In this document: in pieces, positions 23,457 to 35,095 of the stretch
Position numbering within the stretch: position 1 is the first letter of the stretch
Layout of the letters: the number at the start of each line of letters is the position of its first letter
Assembly: GCA_002118135.1 (NCBI GenBank)
Contig: BDIU01000058.1
Location: forward strand, 62,001-126,000
Direction of reading: 5' to 3'
Length of the DNA: 64,000 nucleotides
Origin: Trebouxia sp. TZW2008
Taxonomy: Eukaryota > Chlorophyta > Trebouxiophyceae > Trebouxiales > Trebouxiaceae
Notes under the pieces: model-generated
Seen by the model: only the letters and a program-made list of their open reading frames with translations
The model's database searches: none
What the model was told of the DNA's origin: nothing
Made by a program: the position numbers and the translations under genes

Positions 23457-24540
23457 CTATGATTGCGCCTTGATGAACTCCTGCAAGCCTTGTAGACTGA
23501 CCCCTGTTCCAGCATCATGTGAAGGGAAGAAAGTCTGTGCTCCAGTTAAAGCAGCCAACTTCTGTTGTGAGCGCCTTGTCAGCTCCTCATTGTAGCTCAC
23601 AACTGGGTGACCAATTGCAATCCCCTTTGTGCCTGATAGAGACCATCTAGCAGGCTGTTGCACTATGGCATCTGCTGCTATGACTGACCCTGTGGGCTTG
23701 TGGAAAAATGCAACTTGCCCAGGAGCGTGACCAGGCACAGCATGATACTCCAGCACTCCCTTTGGCAGCCAATTTGCAGTTGTGAAGACGCCTGATACAT
23801 CACCACTTGAGCCCTTGAGCAGCACTGCTCTGCTGTTAGGAATCACTGTGGAGTTGATTTGGGGGGTCAATTTTGCTAGTATTGTGTATTTCAAGTTGTC
23901 GGCTGGCAGGGTTTTGTAGCTGCCAGTGCCCTCTGAAAGGAAGGGCGCTTCGTCTCGGTGGAAAGCAAAGTGTACAATGGGATAGGTGTCTAGCAAGCGG
24001 CTGAACACCCCAGTGTGGTCTGAATGACCATGTGTGACTGCAGATAAGGCAAAACTGCTTGTAAGTTGCTGCAATCATGCTGTGCATTTAGAAGGGCAGC
24101 TCAATAACAAGGCCCCTTGGAAGCTTTTTCTGCATGAATGCAATGCAGCAGGCACAAAACAGATGGTCAAGAGATAGACAGAGGTGGAGCAAACAACAAC
24201 AGCATCTAGGTTTGGCAACTGTGCAGACCTGACCTAGTACAAGTCTCAAGGTATCTTCTGTAGACGACAGCATTGATTGCAGTGCAGTGAATATAGCCTG
24301 CTGGTTACTAGGCATCCCGCCATCGATCAAGATCCAGGACTTGGGGCTAGCTTCGATGAGCCAGACTGCCACTGGCATCGGTGCAACAACATACTTGTCA
24401 ACCCAGAAAGTGAGCCTGTACAAGTTGGGTCTGATTTGAACAAATGCCGAATCGTTTGGTGGTATTTGGCGCTGCCATTGGGAGCATGCAAAAGCACCAA
24501 GAACCAGCACTATACTCGCAACCGTGCGAAACGTCGCCAT
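23457..24540 (-). CDS. Metallo-beta-lactamase-fold hydrolase, paralogue 1
   Basis: Two exons, 24540-24234 and 24037-23457, give 295 residues. The N-terminus is one hydrophobic segment (TVASIVLVLGAFACSQW), a signal peptide or anchor, so the enzyme is secretory or membrane-bound. Zinc ligands of the fold are all present: THGHSDHTG, then PGHAPGQV, the Asp of IAADAI, and the His of FPSHD. The phase-1 intron falls just before the first zinc motif. The overall form recalls bacterial lactonase-like hydrolases, but the substrate cannot be told. It is the first of three tandem paralogues and is divergent from AAR2, 279 bases away. Confidence 0.9.
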
Positions 24541-24819
24541 ACTGATCACAGCAAAAGTGTGCTGAACCTGAAACGGCTCACGGCAGGAGGCCACGTCCAA
24601 AGGTATGTGTCATAGCTACATTGATCGTTGAACGCGATGTTTCATGTGGGATGACAACGGGTTGGACCTTGCGGAACATGAAGATCGTAATTCACAGCAC
24701 ACTTTGGTCACGGCATTTCGCCTGTTCATCTTCTTGCAGTGGTAGCAGCACAGGCGATCGATCACAGCAGCGCGCCGCTGTGCCAAAAGCTCCGTCAATT
24801 TTGACACAAGGACGCAGCA
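24541..24819. promoter_or_regulatory. Divergent promoter, hydrolase 1 and AAR2
   Basis: The 279 bases between the two ATGs must hold both promoters. The AAR2-proximal half is CG-rich (about 24740-24830). Confidence 0.6.
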
Positions 24820-26598
24820 ATGGGAGCGCCATACGCAGTCAACTTGGACCCAGATGCTGCTCGGCACTATGCTGAGAAGGGTGCTACAATACTCCTGCTT
24901 GACGTGCCTGAGCAAACACACGTCGCCTTTGACCATCAAGTACTGCCAGATAGATGTTGTATATTAGACTTTAGTGCTGCCAGGCGCCACTTGCGATCTT
25001 GATCTGCAGAGTTTTGTGGTTGGTCCCAAGTTCAAGGGAGTTAAGATGTTGCCTCCAGGCCCTCATATGGTATCATACAACGCAGCCAGCCGCACTGGCG
25101 ACTTTGCGCCAACCACAAGCTTCTTTGTACACTTAGCTCCCAGCCAAGTGTACATCAGGAAATGGGATGCAGAGCAGGAGCTTCTGCTAGACATGCCTCG
25201 TGATCAGGTGCCTACCGCAACCTGAAGCACCAATTGGCCCTTCTTCTCAATGCAGCACCACAATGCTGCACCAGTTTGTTCCTCTGCACAAGTTCACTGT
25301 CAAGAGCAGGACCATGCTGACATTGTGAAACGCACGCTGTCAGCCTGAGCTAAGATCTGTCATCACAGACCCCTGGAGACAGTTGGAATACAACAATTTG
25401 CTGAGGCTTGAGTGAGCTGAGGCTTCATTTGTGCTGACAAAATGGTTTTGAACACGCCCGCTTGAAGACAGTTCACGATGTCTGTATGTGCCTAGATGGA
25501 TCATAGGCCCCTCACCAGAACGCATGTACATGTTGATGATGACGATCCAGGCAAGCCTGCCTGATGAGACAGGACTTTTGCCACACTTATCTAGCAACAT
25601 ATACTAGAATTTGGATTTTCACACTGTTAAGCATTACCCTTATCATGACCTGCTGTGCCTGCGCAGGCTGACTTCTTCATAGCAGGCGTGCGCAGATTTG
25701 AATTGCACTGGTTTGGCGCCTTACAATCTGCATACATTCCAGCAGTGGCAAGCCCATAGGACCCTCTCAAGAAAGCACGTATATACTGATAAGCATCATC
25801 AAAGACTGCTGTGCAAGTGCAGGCTGAGCCGTTCATAGCAGGCGTGCGCAGATTTGAATTTGACAGCGGTTTGGCGCCATACAACTTGCATGCCTTCCAC
25901 CAGTGGCAATCCCTCTCCCGCCGCATCTCTAAGGAGGTCATCAGCAAGCTAGCGCCCTTGCCATCAGGCAACATCAGCATCACTGCTGAAGCAGACCCGG
26001 CAAGTCTCAAGCCTGTCACCCCCGCAGAGAAGAAGCTGTGTGCTCAGCTGCAAGAGGGCCGTACTGCATCTACAACCTCAGGCGAGTTGTTGCCCAGCTG
26101 ATTCCGTTGTGCTGGTAAGGCTTGTCATGGGCAGACGTGCATTATTGTTCAGCATTGGTGGGTTGCGTTAAAACCCTCAGCATTAACGCCTTTGATTTGC
26201 TGTGTTGTTCAAGTATCAGCATGCTGTTAGCAGACTTGAAACGGTTTCAAGTTGCTAGTCATACCTGCTGCTTTGACAGCTAGCTAGCCTGGTTGATGAT
26301 CAGCAGACTTCAGATGAAATCAATACTGATCAATACTTGCTACTGCTACTGCTACTGCTACTGTCACTGCTACTGCTACTGCTACTGCTACTGCTACTGC
26401 TACTGCTACGGTATCAAGGTGCTAGTCATACCTGCTCCTTTGACAGCTGGCTAGCCTGGTTGATGATCAGCAGACTTCAGACAAAATCAATACTTGCTAC
26501 TGCTACGGCTACGGCTACCGCTACTGCTACTGCTACTGCTACTGCCTCTGCCGCTGCCGCTGCCACTGCCACTGTCACTGTCACTGCTACTGTCACTG

Positions 26599-26651
<53 letters not shown>

Positions 26652-29461
26652 ACTGCTACTGCTACTGTCACTGCTGCTGCTGCTGTCACTGCTGCCGCTG
26701 CCGCTGCTGCTGCTGCTGCTGCTACTTCCAGTTCTTCTGCAACTGCTACCACTGTATCAATTCTCTCCTACTCCTACATTGTGTTACCCTTGGTGGATTG
26801 AAAGCCCACATCATTTCCCAGACTGCTTCTGCTCACAGGGCGTCCTCCTATGGCGATGAACTGCCTTGTGCTTTGCCACCTGCACCAAGTGAAACTCAGC
26901 TGGTGCATCATTCCACAGCACATTCATGAACAGCAGCAGAAACAGCAGAGGGCCACAGCAATCTTAGCAAGAAGAGGTGTATGCAGGTGGGGCAGCCATG
27001 CAGGTCTACGGTGAGCAACAGTCAGGCGCTACGGCCTCAGACAGACAATCAGAGGCTGCTGATCTGCACAGCTCAGACTTGAAAGCGCGGGAAGCTGTTG
27101 GGCGCTGTTACTATACGCAATTGCCCAGACTTGTCAAGGTGAGGCTTCTGCTGGCATCCTCACCATCACCACGATCGTCATCATCACCGATCATCACTTG
27201 CTATTGATGCTGCCTATCTGCACCGCTCAAAAATGAAGACGCAGGAAGGTGTTGGGCGCTGTTACTATACACAGCTGCCCAGACTTGTCAAGGTAAGATT
27301 TTGCTGACAACATCATCACTACCGCCGTCACTATCACTATCCACACCACCATCACCTTATGCTTGCTCACGAGGATCTATAACGCTGCTGACCTCAATAG
27401 TACAGACTCAAGGGTGCAGGAGGGCGTTGGGACTGTTACTATACACAGCCGCTCAAGGTAAAGCTTCTGCTGATAGGTTTAGGCAAGGTCTGCACATGGC
27501 TGCCCAGGCATGTCGAGGTGATGCGTCTGCTGATTGCAGCACCATCAACCTGTTTCCTTGTGAGAATTGACAATGTTGCTAGCTGCATATGTAAGCAGTG
27601 CTTCTTGACTGCATCATTGTCATCAAAGATTGCAATGCGTAAGTGTGATCATGCACAGTCATGCTCATGTTCGGCATGCTGCCAGGTAGCTGGAATGACA
27701 CCGCAGCAGCTGACAGCACTGAACCTGGACAAGACAAGCCTGCTTGAAGAGGTCTTGCGCAAGCATTTCAGCCGGAATCCTGATAATCTCTTGGGGGAGC
27801 TGCAGTTCAGCTTCCTTGCCTTCCTCATGGGGCAATCCTTGGAAGGTGCCCTTCTGCTCCTCTTCGTCCCCGTTCTGATGCATCAAGAGTGCACCTGTCC
27901 TTCATTCTGCTGTGTCCAAACCTCTGCTGCTCTTCTTCAGCTTGCTGCGTCAGAACCGCTCCTCCTCTTCTTCATCGCGCTATGTCAAATGTGCTGATCT
28001 TCTTCATCCTGCTGTGTTAAAACTGCTCCTCCTCTTCATTATCCATCTGTGTCAGAACTGCTGCTCTTCTTCTTGCTGTGTCGTTCGTGCTCCTGTGCTT
28101 CACCCTGCTGAATCACAAGTGCTGGACAGGAACACGTGTGTGCGTACAGGCTTTGCTCAGTGGAAGGCTATCCTCTTGCTGCTTGGATGTGAAGATTGGG
28201 CCCTGCACAATCATGTGTTCTTCTCATGCCTTGCACAATCTTGAAGTCCCTTTCAAGACACCAGCATGTATGCCTGTAGAGACTTGATTTGACAAAATGT
28301 GCAGTTGTTGAGCTATGTCCATGTGTTCTTGTATAGGCTTTGCTCAGTGGAAGGCTGTCCTGCACTTGCTGCTAGGCTGTGAAGATGGGCCCCTGCACAG
28401 TCATGTGCTCTTCTTCATCAATTTCCTCAAGAGCCTGCTGCATCAGTTGCAGCACAGCCTTCAACAGGTACCATCATCGCTGTTGTTCACATGCTTGCCA
28501 ACTAGGATTGGGGCCAACACTTGCCATTGCCAGTTGACTACCCTTCTTCATCTGCTTTCTCAGGAGCCTGCACTATCGGCTTCAGCACAGCCTTCAACCG
28601 GTATTGTTATCATCACTGTCATCATGTTTGAAATGTTTGTCACCCAGGCGCAGATATCTGTATATGTTTTTGCTTCCTCCCCAGCTCCCATCAATAACTT
28701 TAGCACAGCTTTCAGCAGATGTTGTCAGCACAATCATCATGGCAAACATGTTTGTTAGTCAGCTTCTGTGTCCATGTGAGCTGCATACAATAGCTTTGGA
28801 CTGCATCCAAGCAAAGTAATCTTGAACATGTATGAAGATTTTCTCGTTGCTCATTGTATCTCTCAACAGATGCTGTTGCATGTACACAGTTTCTGTAGCA
28901 TGCGTGGTTGATGCTCAACATGTGCAATACTTACCTGTGCAATGCTGCCCAGTAGAGATGAGCGCAGCAGCTTCGCAGTCAATTTGCATGCGAGTGCACA
29001 CCTGCAAAACTTCCAACGAACGCTTCCAGTGATGACTGTATGTGTGTCTGTGTCTCTGTACCACAACCAACAACTCAGCCTTGAATGCAGATCATGTACA
29101 AATAGAGTCTGCATAGCAATCTGAGCCACCAACAAAGACGCCTTGCATGCTGCTGCAGGACACATCTCTGAGCAACAATGGAGAAACTACTGCGAACATG
29201 CCTTTTGGCGTGCCAATGGTAGAGGAGTTGCTATCTGACAGCTTTTTGCAGCAGCTGTTTGCGCAATTCTTTACAATGCTACATGAGGAAAGTGCAGCAG
29301 TGGACAATCAGCTGAAAGCTGTCTGTAAGCAGCTGCAGGTTCTCCTTCACACCAGACTTGGCTGGGATTTTGCCTTTGAGAGTTTGCAGCAGAACGAGCA
29401 AGATGACGAGGATGATGAGTATGCACCTGTGGTTGTGCAACTTGAAGATGTCCAGCTTTAA
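24820..29461 (+). CDS. AAR2: AAR2, U5 snRNP assembly factor
   Basis: AAR2 binds PRP8 and holds U5 snRNP in an immature state until the BRR2 helicase joins. Seven exons: 24820-24939, 25010-25207, 25823-26060, 26987-27138, 27686-27845, 28337-28467, 29159-29461. Phases all agree; the total is 1302 bases, 433 residues (human AAR2 is about 384). Recognisable blocks: KGATILLLDVPEQTHVAFD, VVGPKFKGVKMLPPGPH, FFVHLAPSQVYIRKWD, FIAGVRRFEFDSGLAPYNLH, CYYTQLPRLVK, LTALNLDKT, LLGELQFSFLAFLMGQSLEG, FAQWKAVLHLLLGCEDG, and the C-terminal LGWDFAFES with YAPVVVQLEDVQL. Exon echoes flank four of its junctions, and a large CTG/CTACTG repeat lies in intron 3. Confidence 0.95.
25667..25790 (+). repeat. Exon echo, AAR2 exon 3 start
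   Basis: A copy of the exon at 25823, including GCAGGCTGA at the acceptor. It reads ADFFIAGVRRFEL where the functional exon reads AEPFIAGVRRFEF, and then loses frame. It lies on the 5' side. Confidence 0.9.
26340..26409 (+). repeat. (CTACTG)n microsatellite
   Basis: A nearly perfect CTACTG array inside AAR2 intron 3. The flanking unit of about 150 bases (from about 26260) recurs before the next array, so the microsatellite and its flank were duplicated. Confidence 0.95.
26495..26756 (+). repeat. Compound CTG/CTACTG/CACTGT microsatellite
   Basis: About 260 bases of imperfect CTG, CTACTG and TCACTG units in AAR2 intron 3. Open frames across it are poly-Ala/Thr or poly-Leu artefacts. Confidence 0.95.
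27239..27519 (+). repeat. Three exon echoes, AAR2 exon 4 end with donors
   Basis: The functional exon ends at 27138 as VGRCYYTQLPRLVK plus GTGAGG. Copies end at 27292 (same peptide, donor GTAAGA), 27457 (decayed, donor GTAAAG) and 27519 (fragment, donor GTGATG). All are on the 3' side. Confidence 0.92.
28150..28250 (+). repeat. Exon echo, AAR2 exon 6 start
   Basis: It reads FAQWKAILLLLGCEDWALHN, against FAQWKAVLHLLLGCEDGPLH at 28337, after an intact acceptor (TGCGTACAG). It meets a stop after about 30 codons. It lies on the 5' side. Confidence 0.9.
28560..28745 (+). repeat. Two exon echoes, AAR2 exon 6 end
   Basis: AGCACAGCCTTCAACCGGTA near 28585 copies AGCACAGCCTTCAACAGGTA at 28451. A weaker copy lies near 28690. 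They are on the 3' side. Confidence 0.75.
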
Positions 29462-30176
29462 TGATCATTTCGCTTCATCACTGATCGCATCACTGATCGC
29501 ATCATTGATCAATCGTGATGGATGTGCTCAAAAGTACAGTACAAAGCTGAATATCCCTGACTGTCAGCACATCAGCAGTCTCAGATATTTTGACGCCCGC
29601 AGTCTACTGGTTGTATCTGCTGTGCTGGCAATAATTGTCATTCCTCCATCGCAGTAGACAGCCAATGGTTCAACGTCATGAGGCTTTGTCGTACTGTTGA
29701 TCGTGATGTTCCCTGCACATACACCGTGCATAACAAACCCCAGGTCAACTTGTACCTCCTGACAACAGTTCAAGCAAGTGCCTTCCACGCAACACAGCTT
29801 ACATCACACACTACAGCCTGTATTAGCTGTTTGACAAAGCAGCAGATCATGAAGTGCCAACGATACTCAAGGGGCACCCTGCCTCATGCAAACTACCACA
29901 AGCATGGGCCACAGAATGTGGGCTTCTGATCCAAGTAGGTTTCTGGAGTCCAAGTAAGCTGCTTGGAAAGAGCATTGACAACTACCAACATCGACGCTCA
30001 GGCTTGTTTGTGATCTGCTATAGCAGAACGGCTAGCTCTTGGAATCAAGCTGAATATCACTCTCATTCAATGCTAATGCTGCAGTGGAACTGAAAGCAGG
30101 GGCAGGGTACAGCTGCTGTCTTAAGCACCTTTACCACCCTGACATTGCTGCACAGAGAAGCAGCCGACCATGCAGC
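29462..30176. other. AAR2 3' UTR and convergent intergenic region
   Basis: No exon is supported between the AAR2 stop and the stop of hydrolase 2. Confidence 0.5.
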
Positions 30177-31249
30177 TTACGCCATCACAAATTCCTTCAT
30201 GGCCTTGGCACTGACCCCTGTTGCAGCGTCATGTGAAGGGAAGAAGCTTTTGACTCCAGGTAACACGGCTAGATTCTGCTGAGAGCCTTTCACTAGTTCC
30301 ACACTGTAGCTGAATGGGGGAGATGACAGGGAGATATCTTTTGTGCCAGAGAACGGCCACCAAGCAGAGATGTGGCATATGGCATCTCCTGCTATGACTG
30401 ACCCTGTGGGCTTGTGGAAAAAGGCAACTTGCCCAGGAGCGTGACCAGGCACAGCATGATACTCCAACACTCCCTTTGGCAGCCAGTTTGCATAAGTGAA
30501 AACATCTGACACGTCTCCTGCTTGCCCTCTAAGCAGCAAGGATCTGCTTTTGGGGACCATTGTTGAGTTGATGTTGGGTGTCAGCTTCACCAACACTTTG
30601 AACTGCAAGTTGTCTGAGGGTAGTGGTCTGTAGTCTTTCCCTCCTGACAGGTATGGCTCTTCGTCTTCATGAAATGCAACCTTGACGTTTGGGTAGGCTT
30701 CAAGCACTTTGCCCAGCACTCCAGTGTGGTCTGGGTGACCATGCGTCACTGCACAGCGACAGCAAGCGTATCTGACAAAGTAACCATGTTCTGTGGTGAA
30801 GAGCGACAACAACAGACACATGACAAAACCGCATGGGGACATGCAAGCAGCCACAGTGTCTGCTGACCACCGTGACAGGTCATGACACTGCTCTGCGACG
30901 TATAGAGAATCATGTGCATTGGTGACAACGCCTGACCTAACACAAGTCGCAATGTGTCTTCTGCAGAAGATAAGGTCGTTTGCAGGCCTGTCAGGATTGC
31001 CTGCTGGTTTTTCGCAGCTGGAATACCGCCGTCGATCAGCACCCACGAGTTAGGGCTGCTCTCTATCAGCCAGACTGCAACTGGGAGTGGTGCCACAGCG
31101 TGTAAGTTCAGAAAGAAGTTTAGTCTGTACAAGCTTGGCCTGACTTCAACAAACTTGGGCTGGGGGCCGGGTGTGTCACGTTGCCATTGCGCGAACAAGA
31201 CAGCGCCGATGATCAGCAACGCGCTTGCGAGGACTTGCGATCTGGACAT
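30177..31249 (-). CDS. Metallo-beta-lactamase-fold hydrolase, paralogue 2
   Basis: Exons 31249-30937 and 30748-30177, 294 residues. Same build as paralogue 1: an N-terminal hydrophobic segment (VLASALLIIGAVLFAQW), a phase-1 intron just before THGHPDHTG, then GVLEYHAVPGHAPGQV, IAGDAI and FPSHD. The stretch 30378-30491 is about 96 percent identical to paralogue 1 while the rest is far less alike. ATG at 31249 is chosen as the first in-frame methionine before the hydrophobic segment. Confidence 0.9.
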
Positions 31250-31338
31250 CTTGATCACAAAACTTCTGCGACAAAAGCAAGACGCATTGGCAACAAGAGC
31301 AACGCGCGTGCGTCCTGATCAGTGTTTCGTATCATAGA

Positions 31339-31551
31339 TGGCAATCTCGAGGACTTCTGCCACTGGTCTGACATGCAAGAAGTGTGCATGGTGAGCAATG
31401 GAAATCTTTACCACCTGTTCATCTCCTATGTATTCTTCATTCTTCTGCATCTTCACATGTGCTGCAGTTCACCTCTGAAAGAACTGCTAAGAGCAGCTCC
31501 TAGCCAGGATACTCGTTGCCAACTTGAGAAAAGCGTCCACACAAATATGGT
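31339..31551 (+). CDS. Possible 5' exons of a small gene
   Basis: MAISRTSATGLTCKKCA from 31339 to a GTGAGC donor near 31392 can be joined in phase 2 to an exon after GTGCTGCAG near 31467 that reads SPLKELLRAAPSQDTRCQLE. Nothing further is recognised, so this may be chance. Its position, divergent from hydrolase 2, parallels AAR2 next to hydrolase 1. Confidence 0.25.
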
Positions 31552-32144
31552 GTCACTGTGCATCATGATCACCAGATATGCCAAATTCACAAATACTTGT
31601 CACGTAAGACCATACGTGTCTGCTCGTCCTGATCCCCACCCTTGGACTGGTAAGTTGCTTCCCTCGCTTGTGCTATTTGCATTTCAACAAGCGGTAACAG
31701 CTTACGTGTCTGTCCAGCTTGCTGGTTGATAGCTGTGTGAAAACGCACAGCATGCGCCAGCCTGTGCAATCACTGTACAACACAAACTGCTGTGATGCAT
31801 CACGCCTAATACCCAACACTTGCCACACTTCAGTTGCCAGTAGTTATGCATTCCTAAATGCATATGGTCTGATGTTTGAAAGACACTGCTGTACCGGGAG
31901 TTGACATGCAACGCATAAAGTACACGCATGACTTGGAGCAGACTCCAACACAAGCTTATGCATAGCAGATGTGCAGATGTCATATGTCCAAACCATGCCC
32001 AATATGGCATCACAACACTTCGCTACTGGTGTTCCAACACGAACAAGCTGCAATATGCCAAAGGCTGGGCCCAAGACAAAAGACAAACGACATAGAAGAA
32101 AAGCAGCATCTAGCTGAGCATAGCACTGCATCTATTCAGGAACA

Positions 32145-33132
32145 CTAGACTTCCAGAGTTGACACAAAGGTCCTGAAAGACTCAGCAGATGCACCAGCTT
32201 TGCTATCGTGAGAGGCAAAGTAGGTCTCGACTTTGGGAATGGCCGCCAACTTCTGCATGGACTTCTTTGCAGTTTTCAAACTTGGAGTCACCAGTCTCAA
32301 AGGGATTCCTGGCTCTACACTGATGGCATTTGAAAAGGGGAAGTAGTTTGAGACATGCATAAAGCTATCTGCCGCAATGAGGGATTTGGTTGGGGTGTGA
32401 TAGAATGCTACTAAGCCTGCACTGTGCCCAGGGGCATGATGGTATTGCAACACATCTTTTGACATCCATTTGACATACGAGGCAACATCGCCAGATGAGC
32501 CTTGAAGCTTGATGGCTTCGCTGCTGGGTAGCAGTGTGGTGTTCTGTGGTGGCAATGCTTTGTGAGCAAAGTTGTACGCGGCATGGTCCCCTTCCACCTG
32601 ACTGTACTGTGCGCCTCCAGTTATCCAAGGCTCCTCAAGTTCATGGAATGCAACTTGAGCTTGTGGAAAGGCCTCCATTACAAGAGGCAAGCCACCCACA
32701 TGATCTCCGTGACCATGCGTTACTGCAGGCACCCACCAGCAAGTCAGCATGCAGTCTCTTGAACAGGAGACTTGACACGGTTTGGTAGAGTCTTCGTAAT
32801 GGCTTACTGAGAATCAACTTCAGTGTGCCTCCACAAGAGGCCAATTTAGCTTTGATGCCCTGAACGAGTGCCTGCTGATTGGCTGCGACATCAGTCCCAG
32901 TGTCGATCAGAGTCCAGGATTTCGGACTTAGGAGAGTGCTGGACTCTACCAGCCACGATGCGACTGGCATTCTGGGGAACCCGGGAATCATGCTCCACCA
33001 GTAGTTGAGTTTGTATACGCTGGGCCGGATCTCCTGGAAAATTGGCTCAGGCTGCCCATAATTAGACAGTTGGGCGGCCCCGATGACAACCGCGGCCACC
33101 AACCCTGCCCACTGAAGTTTGCTCACCATCAT
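32145..33132 (-). CDS. Metallo-beta-lactamase-fold hydrolase, paralogue 3
   Basis: Exons 33132-32808 and 32722-32145, 300 residues. This is the most diverged of the trio. It has an N-terminal hydrophobic segment (WAGLVAAVVIGAAQL), VASWLVES, the first zinc motif THGHGDHVGG, then YHHAPGHSAGLVAFYHTPT, an Asp in IAADSF and the His of FASHD. The phase-1 intron before the zinc motif is shared with the other two, so the triplication followed intron gain. The Met-Met start makes the exact start ambiguous by one codon. Confidence 0.9.
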
Positions 33133-33160
33133 TGCACTGTTGATCTCGCGTCGATCCTAC

Positions 33161-33165
<5 letters not shown>

Positions 33166-33219
<54 letters not shown>
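33166..33219 (+). repeat. (AG)n microsatellite
   Basis: An uninterrupted AG array of 54 bases just upstream of hydrolase 3, in its probable promoter or 5' UTR. Confidence 0.97.
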
Positions 33220-33222
<3 letters not shown>

Positions 33223-35095
33223 TTTACATGTTTCAGCACAATCGCGCTTAGCGCTTGCATCACAACGTTCTTGTATAAGCCTTTAAGCATGTGCCTATGC
33301 AGTGATGACGCCATGATCCGGGCTTTGATCTCAGGATGAGCCGTCTGCCTGCTTAAGCAGCTGCAGTGGATCAGACAGATCCGCTTACACACAGAGCTGG
33401 CGATTGCAGGTTGCAGACGTTGCAGCCTGTCCTGAAAGCCTCTCCAGAGTGCCGGAGTGTCCGGCAAGGTTCTGCACGCGGTGCAGATCCAGAGCATGCA
33501 GTTAGTTCTGACCGACCGTGAACGCAGTTGCGCTCTGTGGACTGACAAGGGTGTGCTGTATGACGAATGTGCAGATCGCACCATTGTGGAGAGAGCCTGT
33601 CAATTTCGGTGCTGCGCATCCAAGCAAGCAGCACTCTTGACAGCAGCAAACTTGGAGAGCAGGCGGTCGGACATGTCGAGGTGGTAGGCGTTGTGTCAAG
33701 CATGCACAGCTTGCCAGGCCAAGACTACGTTGCAGGATCAACTGTCAAGCTTCAAGAACGGCAGTAAGCACTGGTTCGTGTGTAGTGACCTCCAAGAGTT
33801 TACCCGACAAGTGTGCTTGAAGCGCCTGGATGCTTCTGTCATGTTTGCAAGGCTTCAAGCTGTAGCAAGCTGTACTGATTCTGCTGATGAGCAGATGGCA
33901 GCTCAAACATGCAAGATGGTCTTAGCTGATGTGGTACATGTCATTTCATGGTATGCTTTGCCAAACAAAGTCTGGGATCTACTGCAGTGCATTCCAGGGA
34001 CCTGCTTTGTTGGCGCATGAGCCAACCTGCAGCGCAGGTCTGACATCAGCCTGTGCTCAATAGAATGCATGCAGGATCACGACCACGAGTTTGTTGTGTT
34101 GCAGACTATACATGATGATCATGATCAATGTGCGCACAAGCAGTGCAAACATTGCCAGGAGCTGCAGCAAAATAGTGAACTGTGCTAAGCCATCGCTTCA
34201 CCCAATCACCTTCGTATTGCTTGGAAAGGCTTTGTCACAGCAGACGGTCATGATAGTACAACAAGAAGACAGCATCGCCGTGCAAAAGGACCTTTGCTCT
34301 GCGTACGTGCACACATTGTGACCTGCGCCAGACTTGCTTGTGTGAAACGATTGAAGAGATTAGCTACTCGACTGCGTGCTCAGGCCTCGTACAGGCTGCT
34401 TTTGTTATTAAGCTATGGCTTTGGGCAGGCCACAAGCCATAGGCAGCTGCACTTGCATTAGCCCACAAAATCAACTACTTACCCGCCAGCTTGGCATCCT
34501 GTCTGACATGCCGTTCGAGAACTTCGCACATGACTTTCAACCAGTGTGTGGTTAGTATCCAATAACGGATAGTGGCGGTCACAGAGCCTCAGCGGTGGCA
34601 CCTCGGAAACAAAGATGATCCGAATTGTTGCCGCGCATGCAGGCTAGATCGTCACGTATGATATAGCCGTTGCGTTGGAGCGGTATCTCGGTTTGAAGAC
34701 GGTCTATTTGTGCAGCGCAGCACGCACATCAGACCGGTGCCGCATTTGCACGCGCAAAGTGTTTTGACAGCTTGCAACCAAGCCTGAATCGCTATTTTTA
34801 AGTTGTGCAACTTCAAACTCGAAAGCTGCTGTGACCTCACGGTCGACATCTGCTGCATCACTGAAACAATTCTGACTGCTTCGATACTGCGATCGGCAGC
34901 GGCAGTCATTGCACGCGCTAGCCCAGAGTTGAACAATCCTGGAGGGTCTAAATGCCGCTCGGCAGGAGTAAACTTCGACGAGCAGCAATCAATTTAAATT
35001 CTTGGGCAGCACAAGCAGCACCCAGCTTCTGTCTGCCATCTGCAACAAGGTGGCTGCAGCCGTTTTGGCACAGACAGTGACACTGGAACCTCAGC
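33220..35095. other. Unresolved region, possible small genes
   Basis: CG-rich patches at about 33380-33560 and 34560-34990 look like promoters. Open stretches are seen on plus (33498-33685 from ATG, and 33736-34020 ending HVISWYALPNKVWDLLQ) and on minus from about 34909 (MTAAADRSIEAVRIVSVMQQ). I could not join them in phase or recognise them. Confidence 0.35.

Noticed and set aside
26337..26859. Long open frames of poly-Ala/Thr, poly-Val and poly-Leu
   Set aside because: They are translations of the CTG/CTACTG microsatellite inside AAR2 intron 3; all frames stay open because the repeat has no stop codons.
24541..30176. AAR2 as a recent insertion that split the hydrolase cluster
   Set aside because: There are no target duplications or element ends. 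An interleaved ancestral order with later hydrolase duplication is equally possible, so I do not claim it.
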